A stretch of DNA of 64,000 nt from Bin5 sp022821545 (GTDB lineage Bacteria > Chloroflexota > Anaerolineae > Caldilineales > Caldilineaceae): the NCBI GenBank assembly GCA_963664085.2, contig CAXXLO010000002.1, forward strand, positions 1,426,001 to 1,490,000, read 5' to 3'. The position numbers and the translations under genes were made by a program. The notes beneath the pieces are model-generated. The model was given only the letters and a program-made list of their open reading frames with translations, ran no database searches and had not been told where the DNA came from. Positions 53,717 to 62,667 of this stretch are shown piece by piece; positions within the stretch are counted from its first letter, which is position 1; every line of letters begins with the position of its first letter.

Positions 53717-53749
53717 GGTCTCCCGCGACGACACTGCTCGCGGGAGACC
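53717..53749 (+). promoter_or_regulatory. 12-bp perfect hairpin, binding protein/permease junction
   Basis: Arms GGTCTCCCGCGA (53717-53728) and its complement (53738-53749) surround a 9-nt loop, 21 nt after the binding-protein stop. A short CTTTC follows, too weak for a full terminator. This is the fourth + or - strand junction with a perfect repeat. Confidence 0.7.
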
Positions 53750-53778
53750 CTTTCAGACTCTCAAGAGCGGGGACAGCC

Positions 53779-54654
53779 ATGAACTATGCCAAGCGTGAGG
53801 AGATGTGGGGCTATATCTTCGTCACACCTTTCCTGGTTCTGTTCCTCGTCTTTGTGCTGGTCCCTACCGTCATGTCCGTCGTCATGGCCGCGCTCGAATG
53901 GTACGATCGAAAGCCGGTTTGGGTTGGTATGGACAACATTGACCACGTCCTCAACGACAAGCGTTTCTGGCAATCTGTACGCAACACCTTAACCTACGTG
54001 GGGATGTTCACATTCGCTGCCGTCGCCCTGGCGCTTGCGGTGGCCATCCGAATCACCAAGTTCCGCAGTCAGGGCATGCGCCAGGGCCTGCAAAGTGCCT
54101 TCTATCTGCCCAGCGTCGTTTCACTCGTCGCCGTAGCGGTCGTCTGGCGCTATATCTTCAACAACCAGTTCGGTCTGATCAACTACCTGTTGAGTGTGGT
54201 CGGAATCGACCCTGTCAACTGGCTGGGGAATCCGCAGACAGCCCTGCCATCCCTCGTCCTTATGGACCTGATTACCGGGCTGGGCGTTGGCATTATCATC
54301 TTCGTGGCCGCGGTCCTCGGGCTGCCTTCCGAACTCTTCGATGCAGCCCACATTGACGGCGCCACCGGCTGGCTCGAGACGATATACATCACCATCCCCC
54401 TGTTGACCCCGAGCATCCTCTACGTGGCGGTGACGACGATGATCGTGGCCATGCAGCTCTTCGTCTCCGTCTTTTTCCTCACCAAAGGCGGGCCGGTGGG
54501 GTCCACGTTGACACTCGCCTTCCTTACCTACCGTTACGCCTTTGTTTTTCTGAAAGTGGGTTACGCATCGGCCGTCGGGCTGGCGCTTCTTCTGCTCACC
54601 CTGGCGCTGGCGGTCGTGCTGTTTCGCTGGTTCCGGTCCGTCGTGGAATACTAA
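53779..54654 (+). CDS. Carbohydrate ABC transporter permease, MalF type
   Basis: A 291-residue permease with a very short N-terminal tail before the first segment (GYIFVTPFLVLFLVFVLVP). The EAA loop is the variant DAAHIDGAT near residue 190. It is spaced 17 nt from its MalG-type partner. Confidence 0.9.
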   Translation: MNYAKREEMWGYIFVTPFLVLFLVFVLVPTVMSVVMAALEWYDRKPVWVGMDNIDHVLNDKRFWQSVRNTLTYVGMFTFAAVALALAVAIRITKFRSQGMRQGLQSAFYLPSVVSLVAVAVVWRYIFNNQFGLINYLLSVVGIDPVNWLGNPQTALPSLVLMDLITGLGVGIIIFVAAVLGLPSELFDAAHIDGATGWLETIYITIPLLTPSILYVAVTTMIVAMQLFVSVFFLTKGGPVGSTLTLAFLTYRYAFVFLKVGYASAVGLALLLLTLALAVVLFRWFRSVVEY

Positions 54655-54671
54655 AGGAGCCCGGGAGCGCC

Positions 54672-55580
54672 GTGCTGAAACAACCCACTGTCCCCGACGA
54701 GCATGTCTCACGTCCAATCCAGACCGAAGGTCGTTCCTGGCGCAGGCTTCGAGAGAAGATCGGCGGCAACATCACACTGCTTCTCCTCCTCTTTTGGGCT
54801 CTCATCTCCTGGTTTCCCCTCTACTGGATGGTGCTGACCAGCTTCAAGAAAGGCCAGCAGGCGCAGGCTCTGCCCCCCGGCCTGTGGTTGAAGGAGCCCA
54901 CCCTGGAATCCTATCAGCAGGTGCTCAGTTCGACTTTTCCCGTGCTGCGCTGGTTGGCCAATAGCCTCTTCGTCTCCGTCACGGTTACGGTCCTGGGCCT
55001 GCTGTTGTGCGCGGCTGCCGGTTACGCCTTCGCGCGCAAGCGCTTTCGAGGACGTGATATCATCTTCTGGATGGTGCTGAGCACAATGATGCTGCCGGGT
55101 TTCTCCAGGCTGATCCCGGCCTTTATGCTGACCCTGCTGCTGAATCTGCATGACACCTACTGGGTCATGATCCTGCCTGGGCTGGCGTCACCCTATGCGG
55201 TCTTCCTCATCCGCCAGTTCATGTTGACGCTGCCGTCCGAGCTGTTCGACCAGGCGCGCATCGACGGTGCCGGCGAGATCCGCCTCTGGTGGCAGATCGC
55301 GCTGCCGCTGACCAAACCGGCGCTGGCGGCATTGGGCACCTTCACCTTCGTGGCAACGTGGAACGACTTCGTGTGGCCTCTGGCCGTAATTAACGATCTG
55401 AAACTGATGCCCATCCAGGTCGGCGTCACCCTGCTGCGCGGCATGGAGCGCACGGGCCGGAACGATTATCCCATCGCCATGGCCTCCGGCGTGCTGATGG
55501 CCGTGCCGCCGGTTATCATATTCTTCCTCTTCCAACAGTACTTTATTCGCGGCCTGACCATCGGCGCGCTGAAGGGCTAG
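54672..55580 (+). CDS. Carbohydrate ABC transporter permease, MalG type
   Basis: A 302-residue permease. The start is GTG 54672 with GGGAG 4 nt upstream. EAA-type loop DQARIDGAG lies near residue 195, and the C-terminus is RGLTIGALKG. It is convergent with the MDR dehydrogenase 16 nt away, a tight gene end with no visible terminator. Confidence 0.9.
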   Translation: MLKQPTVPDEHVSRPIQTEGRSWRRLREKIGGNITLLLLLFWALISWFPLYWMVLTSFKKGQQAQALPPGLWLKEPTLESYQQVLSSTFPVLRWLANSLFVSVTVTVLGLLLCAAAGYAFARKRFRGRDIIFWMVLSTMMLPGFSRLIPAFMLTLLLNLHDTYWVMILPGLASPYAVFLIRQFMLTLPSELFDQARIDGAGEIRLWWQIALPLTKPALAALGTFTFVATWNDFVWPLAVINDLKLMPIQVGVTLLRGMERTGRNDYPIAMASGVLMAVPPVIIFFLFQQYFIRGLTIGALKG

Positions 55581-55596
55581 TGGATGCCGCCCCGCG

Positions 55597-56607
55597 TCAA
55601 CTTCCCCACTCGATCAACACGCCGAGGAAATCATTCGGGCGCTCGACCAGCATCTCGTACGTCTCTCCCGCGTCGTCTGGCCGAATGCGGTGGCTGATCA
55701 GCCCCTCGCTCAGCAGCGAGCCGTCCGCGAACAGGCGCAAAACCAGATCAAGGTTGCGCTCCCGGGTCCACGGATCTCGGGTCGTGTAGGCATGCCCGGA
55801 TACGCGCGCATGCGCCCCGATCAGCGAGATGCCCTTGTGGTGAACAGCCCTGTAAAGATCGATTTCAGCTGTGCCGCGCGGGCTGCCCAGCAGCACCACG
55901 CGCCCGCCGTCGCCTGCCAGGTCCAGGGCCTGCGGTACGACGTGGGGATTGCCGGTCGCTTCGATCACCACCTCCGCCATACGCCCGCCGGTGACCTCCT
56001 TCACAGTCTGTCCGACGTCTGATCGATTCGGATTGAGGGCGCAGATTCCGCTGGCGCCTGCGGTCCGCACGCGACTGGGCAGGAGATCGACCCCGATTAC
56101 GGGCCGCGCCCCGGACAGGCGCGACAGTTGTGCCGCAAACTGGCCGATCAGCCCCAGTCCCAGGACGACCACCGTCTCGCCCAGCGTTACCTTTCCCTCA
56201 CGCACGCCTACCGCGCTGACGCCGCCCAGCACAGCCAGCGTGCCCTGCACCAGCGTAACGTCCGGCGGCAAACGCCACATCCTGGTTGTGCGTACATCAC
56301 ACAACGCCCAGTCGCCGTGCGGTGCGTAGACCACCACACGGTCGCCTTCTGCCCATTCAGTCACCTCGCAGCCGACCGCCTGCACGCTGCCTGCCAGGGC
56401 GTAGCCCATATCGACTGGGAACTGTGGCGGGTCCGGCCGTGAGAAGCCGCTGTGTGTTCCACTGTACATCGCCAGCTCTGTGCCCGCGCTGATAAGCGAG
56501 CAGGCTGACTTGACGACAACCTCGTGCGGGGCGGGCGCCTCTGCAATCTCGAAATTTTCCCATTCAATCCGGCCAATGGCCTTGCAGACCAGGTGTCTGC
56601 CTTGCAT
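55597..56607 (-). CDS. Zinc-type alcohol dehydrogenase-like protein (MDR superfamily)
   Basis: A 336-residue medium-chain dehydrogenase with GroES-like N-terminal domain and nucleotide loop VLGLGLIGQFA (about 150-160). The usual catalytic GHE motif is replaced by MGYALAG, and the catalytic Cys region reads CSLISAGTEL, so zinc chemistry may be absent. This resembles bacteriochlorophyllide/L-threonine-type divergent MDRs found in sugar operons. GAGGAAG precedes ATG 56607. It is the last gene of the GH127 operon. Confidence 0.83.
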   Translation of the reverse strand: MQGRHLVCKAIGRIEWENFEIAEAPAPHEVVVKSACSLISAGTELAMYSGTHSGFSRPDPPQFPVDMGYALAGSVQAVGCEVTEWAEGDRVVVYAPHGDWALCDVRTTRMWRLPPDVTLVQGTLAVLGGVSAVGVREGKVTLGETVVVLGLGLIGQFAAQLSRLSGARPVIGVDLLPSRVRTAGASGICALNPNRSDVGQTVKEVTGGRMAEVVIEATGNPHVVPQALDLAGDGGRVVLLGSPRGTAEIDLYRAVHHKGISLIGAHARVSGHAYTTRDPWTRERNLDLVLRLFADGSLLSEGLISHRIRPDDAGETYEMLVERPNDFLGVLIEWGS

Positions 56608-56670
56608 CTTGTTCTTCCTCTTGCACTGCTGCTTGCACTACCGCCCCGTCGCCTCCGCTCCGCCTGCCCG

Positions 56671-58632
56671 TCAACGCGCCTCGTTTCCCCACTCCGCTCT
56701 GCCGTCTATCCATGTACGCATCGACGACCTGCTGTCACGATTTGCCCATGCAAAGTAGGGAATAAAGGTCAGCATGCCGTCCGGTTGGTCGTATGCCCCG
56801 CCCTCTCCTTGCAGAGTAACAACCCCGCCGAGAAGCTCCTCCCTCAAATCTGCCCTGAATTCGTGCAGAAAAGTTGACTGCCGGTAGTGCCCTGTAAGCT
56901 CGCGGCCGTCCCCTTCCCCGTTCCCCGCTGGCAAAGCAACGCAGGCGCCCCACATGTCAGTGGCGGGATTGTCGGTACTTTCGATGCAATACACAAGCGG
57001 TCCGCGACACAGTGCAACCTTGCCCTCATAGTAGCGGGCGCGGGCGTCGGCAGTCACGGCAACAACAGGCATCGCCAGCTGCAGTGTGACAGTGTCGCCT
57101 TTGCGCCATTCTCTTGTGATGCGGCAGTAGGTCCCGGACGCGATTTCGCCTCCGACAGGTTGTCCATTCACCTGCACAGTTGCGTTGCGGCACCATTCAG
57201 CAATTCTCAGGTTCAGATCAAAAGTGGAAGGCCGTTCGGGATCGAGGGTGACGGTTACTTCGCCGTCCCATGGATAGGACGTGTCCTGGGCAAGGCGGAG
57301 TTTCGTCCCGTCATCCAGGCGCCAGTCCATCGTGCAGCTGTCATACAGGTGGACCCACACGCCATCCTGCGAAACGCTGAAAATGTATCCCGGCAGTGAC
57401 GCGATCGTTCGCAGCGCGTTGGGCGAGCAGCAACTGGTGGAGGCTGATGACCAGGGGGTGCGCTGCCAGTGGTTGCCGTCCGATGAAAGGGGACACATAT
57501 AGTGGAACTTATCGCCGTCAACCGATACGTGCGCCAGGAAGCCGTTGTACAGCGTCCTCTCCATCAGATCCGCGTAGCGGGCATCGCCCGTCAAGGCCAG
57601 CATCCGCCAGTTCCAAGTCGCGTTTCCAACTGCTTCGCACGTCTCCAGACCTGTGCCCAGCAGGAATCGGAAGACACCCGCATGCAGCTCGAACGCGTCT
57701 TTGCATGTCAGCTCGCAGTTCTCAGAGTCCACGGCCAATTGGCCGGTGAGATGCAGCTTGCCGGTTGTCATGTCACGCCAGATGGCTGTGAGCTTGTCCA
57801 TAAATTCCTGGTCGCCTGTTTCCGCGTAGTAGTCGGCGCCGGCGCACATGAGGTATGTCTGACGTACAACATGCCTGCTCACGTAGCCGCGAAAATCGGA
57901 GCCGATAATCGGGGGCTGTCTCAGCAGTGGCGTGAGGAAATGTCTGGCGCCGGCCAGATACCTCTCTTTGCCCGTGCTGCGGTAGAGTTCGACCAATGCC
58001 ATTTCGATGACGCTGTGCCCGGCAAACTCCTCACCCCGAAACTGCTGGCAGATTGCGTCGGCAACACGCTGCGCGCACTCCAGGAATTCAGTCGATCCGG
58101 TGGCGCGATGGTGTGCAATGGCAGCCTGGATCAGATGTCCCGGGTTACCCAGTCCGTACGATCTTTCGAAATCGTCGCCATAGTAGACAGCCCGGAATGC
58201 GCCGTCCTGATGCGCATTGGCAACGCCGGTCACAAACAGGTCGAGCAGGGCGCGCGTATCAGGGTCGTCCCCGGACTGCAGGACAAATGCGCACGCTTCC
58301 AGCCATTTTTGAAAGTTCGCGCGCCAGGAATGGCCGTTGCGCGTGCGGTTCATTCCGGTGGGATTGGCCTTGAGCGTTTCCAGGCCGGCCGCGATTCCCG
58401 CCTTGTCGCCCGTCGCGTAGGCCCTGAACGGAGCGGTCTGGTCGTCGACGTCCAGCCAGGCCAGGAACGACGGGATGCCATTGGTCCGGCTGGCATTCAT
58501 GCGCGTTTTCCAGAACCCGTCGCGCATGGTAACGGCCTGCACCGGGACCGGTTTGAGCGGGGCAAAAGGGCTGGCGGTGGTGGACACGACGCCGGCCTCC
58601 TGCCAGTGAGGGATCTGTCGCTTGCTTGCCAT
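56671..58632 (-). CDS. GH127 beta-L-arabinofuranosidase (DUF1680)
   Basis: A 653-residue glycosidase. GH127 enzymes use a zinc-bound cysteine nucleophile. Matching residues here are LETCEAVGN (Glu330, Cys332) and SCCSPNALR (Cys401, Cys402), with a candidate acid/base Glu315. The N-terminal (alpha/alpha)6 barrel is followed by beta-sandwich domains. No signal peptide is present, so it hydrolyses imported arabinofuranosides in the cytoplasm. GAGGAGG precedes ATG 58632. Confidence 0.9.
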   Translation of the reverse strand: MASKRQIPHWQEAGVVSTTASPFAPLKPVPVQAVTMRDGFWKTRMNASRTNGIPSFLAWLDVDDQTAPFRAYATGDKAGIAAGLETLKANPTGMNRTRNGHSWRANFQKWLEACAFVLQSGDDPDTRALLDLFVTGVANAHQDGAFRAVYYGDDFERSYGLGNPGHLIQAAIAHHRATGSTEFLECAQRVADAICQQFRGEEFAGHSVIEMALVELYRSTGKERYLAGARHFLTPLLRQPPIIGSDFRGYVSRHVVRQTYLMCAGADYYAETGDQEFMDKLTAIWRDMTTGKLHLTGQLAVDSENCELTCKDAFELHAGVFRFLLGTGLETCEAVGNATWNWRMLALTGDARYADLMERTLYNGFLAHVSVDGDKFHYMCPLSSDGNHWQRTPWSSASTSCCSPNALRTIASLPGYIFSVSQDGVWVHLYDSCTMDWRLDDGTKLRLAQDTSYPWDGEVTVTLDPERPSTFDLNLRIAEWCRNATVQVNGQPVGGEIASGTYCRITREWRKGDTVTLQLAMPVVAVTADARARYYEGKVALCRGPLVYCIESTDNPATDMWGACVALPAGNGEGDGRELTGHYRQSTFLHEFRADLREELLGGVVTLQGEGGAYDQPDGMLTFIPYFAWANRDSRSSMRTWIDGRAEWGNEAR

Positions 58633-58653
58633 GCAGTCCTCCTCTCCGCAACC

Positions 58654-60720
58654 TCATTCCATCTGGACTTCCGTCGCGCCGGCGGCGAGGAACGGGCCCA
58701 GCGTTTCACCCCGCAACAGCTTGTCCAGGTCGTCCAGGAACTCCAGGTACGTGCCCTGCCAGCCAAAGTGGTCCCAGAACCAGCCGTCATACGGCGACCC
58801 CGCCGTGGCCTCGCCCTTCGGAACGTCGGCGTAACGGGCGCGCATCGCCTCGATCTGCGCCGCCTCCAACCGTCCCAGCTTGTAGTCCAGGTACAGCCCG
58901 AAACAGTCCACAAAGATGCGCACGTCGTTCACGTTGGCTTCCAGCATCCCGGCCACGTGGGCAAAGGAAGCCGGGTCAATCTTGCCGTCCAGTTGCCGCC
59001 ACGCCGCCAGCACGCTTTCCATGTGAGCGACTGAAGGCCTCTTCTCAGCCATCAGCTCGGCGGCGTACGCGTCGGTCAGCGGCACGCGGTTGAAGATGAG
59101 CTGGTAGCGCCGATCGTTGCGCAGCGCCTCGCGCTCCTCCTCGGGATAAGCGTCGAGCGGCAGCTCCAGTCCGAGGACGTCTTCGCCCGCGCGATCCATC
59201 CCCGGATGCAGGTAGTCGGTCCAGATTCGCCACGGTCCGTTGAGCCGTGTGTCCAGGTAGCTGTAGCGCGCTACGTAACTGTGGCACTGGGTCAACCCGC
59301 TGCGGCTGAACAGAGCGCCGATAGTCGCGGGATAGGTCGCGCGCAGGCCGGGGAGGAACGCCGGCGCCTCCGCGCCGTACTCCATCGTCAGCCACTCGCA
59401 CAGGATGTCGTCCGGGTTGAGGTAGGGGTTCCAGCACAGCTTGCCGTAGGCATACCAGTTGGAGAGGTTGAGCGGATGGTCTATCTGTTCGGGATGTATC
59501 CCCAGATTGGCGTCAAACCCGTCACAATTCTTGTCCGCCGCCTTGAGGAACTCCTCCTGCCAGCGGTGGGCCATGGAGCAAGGCAGGAAGGTCAGGCCGG
59601 CCGTATCGCCCACCAGCCCCAGCTCGAACACGTAAGGGGAACGCTCGCCCTGTCGATTGCCGATGTGGCCCCAGATCGGGTGCGGCGGATAGGGCGGACG
59701 AAAGTCCCAGTACAGGTGGCACGGCGCAATTCGCGCATTTGCTGGAAGCTCATCCCCCCAGTCCCCGAACAACTCTGTCTCGGATTTGGCATAGGCGGCC
59801 TGGTCCGTGACCGCAGGCCAGAGCAGCTCTCCGTCGATCGTCGCCAGCGCCTCGCTGACCAATCGCATCCCCGCCAGAACCCGGTCGCGCACCGGCAGCG
59901 CGCGACAGCGGTCGCAGTCGTCCTCGTGCGGGCCCGGCGCGTTCTCGCCGGCGCCCCAGATGATGGCATTGCGCACCGACGGCATGGCCGCGGCCAGACG
60001 GGCCGCGAAACTGTGCCACTGCGCGCGCACAGTTTCGGAAAAAGGACAGACGTCTTCATAGTTCCCGTTCTCGTCCGGCTCGGCATAGTGGAGCGACAGA
60101 CCAACCGTCACGCCGAAGCGGTCCAGAAAGCGGGCGAACCGCTCGACCGGCTCGGCATGGGAAAGCCAGCGTTCGAACTGTGAGCCCCTGGCCGCGTACT
60201 GGGCGAACAGGCCCAGGTTGTTGACGCGCATGGCCAGCAGCATCCGGGCGAGCGTCAGGTACTCTGGGCACTCTTCCGGGCGCAGCATCTTTTCGTAGTC
60301 CAGGATGCTCTTGAAAGGCAGACACCAGACCTTGTTCGAAGGCGTTTCCCACATCCGCAGCGCCCGCACCGGGAAATGCGGGCCATCGGTCATCGGTGTG
60401 ATGGCCTGGTTACGGCGGGCGCGGTCGATGCACTCCTGCACGCCATACAGAACGCCCCGGCCATCGCCGCCGGTGATGCGCAGAGCGGCGCCGTCGTCTA
60501 CCTCGATACGAAACTGCTCCGGCTTCAAGCCGGTCCCGTCGATGTCCAACCGGGCTGTGACATTCCCTCCGTCGGACTGCGCTCCTATCGTTGGCCTTGC
60601 GCCGCCCAGCTCTTCTATCCAGCGCGCCAGCTCGGCGGCTGCGGTCCGCACGCGTGGACTGGCGTCGCCGGAAACTCTGATCGCATCGATCACTTCTATC
60701 TTCATATCTGCTACCTTCAT
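58654..60720 (-). CDS. Glycoside hydrolase-like protein with an alpha-glucuronidase/hexosaminidase N-terminal domain
   Basis: A 688-residue protein. The N-terminal 110 residues resemble the beta-hexosaminidase/alpha-glucuronidase N-domain (AAAELARWIEELGG, then GRGVLYGVQECIDR). A TIM-barrel-like region (about 130-450) and a helical C-terminus follow. Acidic pairs such as AEPDENG and GAGENAPGPHEDD could be catalytic, but I cannot assign the family. CxxC in DCDRC is present near residue 257. Two starts, ATG 60720 and ATG 60705, lie in a short duplicated ATATGAAG. It begins after the tandem repeats that follow the permease gene. Confidence 0.7.
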   Translation of the reverse strand: MKVADMKIEVIDAIRVSGDASPRVRTAAAELARWIEELGGARPTIGAQSDGGNVTARLDIDGTGLKPEQFRIEVDDGAALRITGGDGRGVLYGVQECIDRARRNQAITPMTDGPHFPVRALRMWETPSNKVWCLPFKSILDYEKMLRPEECPEYLTLARMLLAMRVNNLGLFAQYAARGSQFERWLSHAEPVERFARFLDRFGVTVGLSLHYAEPDENGNYEDVCPFSETVRAQWHSFAARLAAAMPSVRNAIIWGAGENAPGPHEDDCDRCRALPVRDRVLAGMRLVSEALATIDGELLWPAVTDQAAYAKSETELFGDWGDELPANARIAPCHLYWDFRPPYPPHPIWGHIGNRQGERSPYVFELGLVGDTAGLTFLPCSMAHRWQEEFLKAADKNCDGFDANLGIHPEQIDHPLNLSNWYAYGKLCWNPYLNPDDILCEWLTMEYGAEAPAFLPGLRATYPATIGALFSRSGLTQCHSYVARYSYLDTRLNGPWRIWTDYLHPGMDRAGEDVLGLELPLDAYPEEEREALRNDRRYQLIFNRVPLTDAYAAELMAEKRPSVAHMESVLAAWRQLDGKIDPASFAHVAGMLEANVNDVRIFVDCFGLYLDYKLGRLEAAQIEAMRARYADVPKGEATAGSPYDGWFWDHFGWQGTYLEFLDDLDKLLRGETLGPFLAAGATEVQME

Positions 60721-60765
60721 ATCTGTGCCATCCTCCCGCGATTCTCGCCCCAGCCGGACTGCCCT

Positions 60766-60866
60766 CTACAGCTTGATCCCTCCTACAGCTTGATCCCCCC
60801 TACAGCTTGATCCCTCCTACAGTTTGATCCCTCCTACAGCTTGATCCCTCTACAGCTTGATCCCTC
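60766..60866 (-). repeat. Six 17-bp tandem repeats derived from the end of the permease gene
   Basis: Units of CTACAGCTTGATCCCTC start at 60766, 60783, 60800, 60817, 60834 and 60851 (the last is 16 bp and overlaps the coding end). On the minus strand each unit repeats the permease's final codons GGIKL-stop, plus AGGAGGG. Two units differ by one base. It looks like slippage duplication of a gene end, giving several Shine-Dalgarno-like sites in the 130-nt spacer before the next gene. Confidence 0.88.
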
Positions 60867-61683
60867 CCTGCGTCAGGCCCGTCACAAATTGACGCTGCAA
60901 CGCCAGGAAAAGCGCCAGCACCGGCGTGATCATCATCACCGCGCCGGCGCTTGTAAGCGACCAGTCGCGGCCGAACCGCTGAGTGAAGTTGTAGTAGCTT
61001 GTCGTCACCGGCATCAGCTCATCCCTCTGCAGGAAGATAAGCGCGGCCTGAAACTCACTCCACACGCCCAACCCGACCACCAGGCCTACGGTCAGAAAGG
61101 CCGGCCACATGATCGGGATCACCACCCGCGTCATCACCTGCCACTCGTTGGCGCCGTCCACGCGCGCCGCGTCCTCAAAATCCCGCGACAGACTCATGAG
61201 AAAGGAGCGCAGCAGGAAGATGGCGAACGGCGAATTGAAGGCGATGTACATGATGATCAGACCGGCGCGCGTATCCAGCAGCCCCAGATTGCGCCACATG
61301 ATGAACAGCGGGATGACGTAGAGCCAGAAGGGAAGCGTGGAGAGCGTCAACATATAGACGAGATAGAAATTGTCGCCCGGAGGGTCGAGCCGGGCCAGGC
61401 TATAGGCCGCCATGCCGCCCAGCACCAGAACGCCCGCCACCGTGAAAACAACGTAGATCAGGCTGTTGGTCAGGGTGGTGGCAAACTCGCCCTGAACCCA
61501 GGCATTCACGTAGTTCTCTATCAGAACGACCCGGGGAAGTCCAATGGGATTGGTGCCCAAATCCGTGAAAGATTTCAGCGAGTTGAAAAACAGAACCAGG
61601 ATCGGGCCCAGCGCAAGGCAGACCAACAGGATCAGGATGATATAGTTCGGAATCAGGCGTGACCTGCCTTTTTTCTTAAACAT
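60850..61683 (-). CDS. Carbohydrate ABC transporter permease, MalG type
   Basis: A 277-residue permease. ATG 61683 overlaps the MalF-type stop by 8 nt (ATGTTTAA), so translation is coupled. EAA loop DAARVDGAN lies near residue 170. The C-terminus TGLTQGGIKL is the source sequence of the downstream tandem repeats. The longer frame to 61734 lies inside the MalF gene. Confidence 0.9.
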   Translation of the reverse strand: MFKKKGRSRLIPNYIILILLVCLALGPILVLFFNSLKSFTDLGTNPIGLPRVVLIENYVNAWVQGEFATTLTNSLIYVVFTVAGVLVLGGMAAYSLARLDPPGDNFYLVYMLTLSTLPFWLYVIPLFIMWRNLGLLDTRAGLIIMYIAFNSPFAIFLLRSFLMSLSRDFEDAARVDGANEWQVMTRVVIPIMWPAFLTVGLVVGLGVWSEFQAALIFLQRDELMPVTTSYYNFTQRFGRDWSLTSAGAVMMITPVLALFLALQRQFVTGLTQGGIKL

Positions 61684-62641
61684 CCCAGCCCCTGCGGCGA
61701 AGAAGCACGAATATCGTCGCCATGACTCCGGCAATCGCGCTCATGGTTATCCCGATTGCGGCGCCGTAACCGGCCTCAAAACGCTGGAAGGCCTGTTTGT
61801 AGAGATAGGTGGCCAGCATCTCCGAGCTGCCGGCGGGTCCGCCGTGCGTCAGGATCCAAACATAGTCAAAGACCAGGAAGGACCAGATAGCCGTCATCAT
61901 CAGCATGAAGAATACTGTCGGGCGGATTCCGGGTAAAGTGACGTGGAGAAACTCCTGCCAGCGGTTGGCGCCGTCGATCTTGGCCGCGTCATACAGGTCC
62001 GAGGGTATGCTCTGCATCGCGGTGAGGAAGAGGATCATCAGGAACCCCCACCAGTGCCAGTTGTCGACGAAGGCGATCGCCGCCAGGGCCGTGTTTTTGT
62101 CGCCCAGAAAAGGGTAGGCCAGCCCTTTGATGCCCCAGTTTTCCAGCGCAACGCCAAAGCCAAGTCTTGGATCGAGCAGCATCCGCCAGATCGAGGCGAC
62201 CACAACGCTGGGCAGCACATAGGGAATGAAGAAAGCGGTGCGGATAGCCATTGAGCCGATGCGCACCTGTGCCAGGAGGGTGGCAACGCCGAGCGCCATG
62301 GCAAATGGCACGGTGAGGAAGAAGGCCAGCCACATCAGGTTGTGGCGAAGCGCCAGCAGGAAGTTGCGATCTTCGAAGAAGAGCTCGCGAAAGTTGTCCA
62401 GCCCGACAAATTCAGCCTTGCCGATCCCGGACCACTCGGTCAGGGAGTAGTACATCCCGGCCACCGATGGCCCGACGACAACGACGAGGTGCAGCAGCGT
62501 GATTGGCGCGATAAAGAGCCACGGCATGATCTGGCGGCGGAAGCGCCTGCTGTGCAACCACGATCGCTTCTGCGGCGGCGCCGCTACCGTGGCGCCGCCG
62601 CCCGACCGGGATGTAGATTGCAGTTCATCTGATTCTTTCAC
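61676..62641 (-). CDS. Carbohydrate ABC transporter permease, MalF type
   Basis: A 321-residue permease with a 38-residue polar N-terminal tail, six hydrophobic segments and EAA-type loop DAAKIDGAN near residue 218. It begins 26 nt after the binding-protein stop, with no inverted repeat in between, unlike the other five systems here. Confidence 0.9.
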   Translation of the reverse strand: MKESDELQSTSRSGGGATVAAPPQKRSWLHSRRFRRQIMPWLFIAPITLLHLVVVVGPSVAGMYYSLTEWSGIGKAEFVGLDNFRELFFEDRNFLLALRHNLMWLAFFLTVPFAMALGVATLLAQVRIGSMAIRTAFFIPYVLPSVVVASIWRMLLDPRLGFGVALENWGIKGLAYPFLGDKNTALAAIAFVDNWHWWGFLMILFLTAMQSIPSDLYDAAKIDGANRWQEFLHVTLPGIRPTVFFMLMMTAIWSFLVFDYVWILTHGGPAGSSEMLATYLYKQAFQRFEAGYGAAIGITMSAIAGVMATIFVLLRRRGWDV

Positions 62642-62667
62642 GGCAGAATGAGCGCAGCGGGACTCCC

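Noticed and set aside
57502..59034. 510-codon + strand frame opposite the GH127 gene
   Set aside because: Antisense to the Cys/zinc signature of GH127 and crosses into the next gene.
60766..60866. CRISPR-like array
   Set aside because: The units are directly abutting 17-mers with no spacers and match the adjacent gene end.
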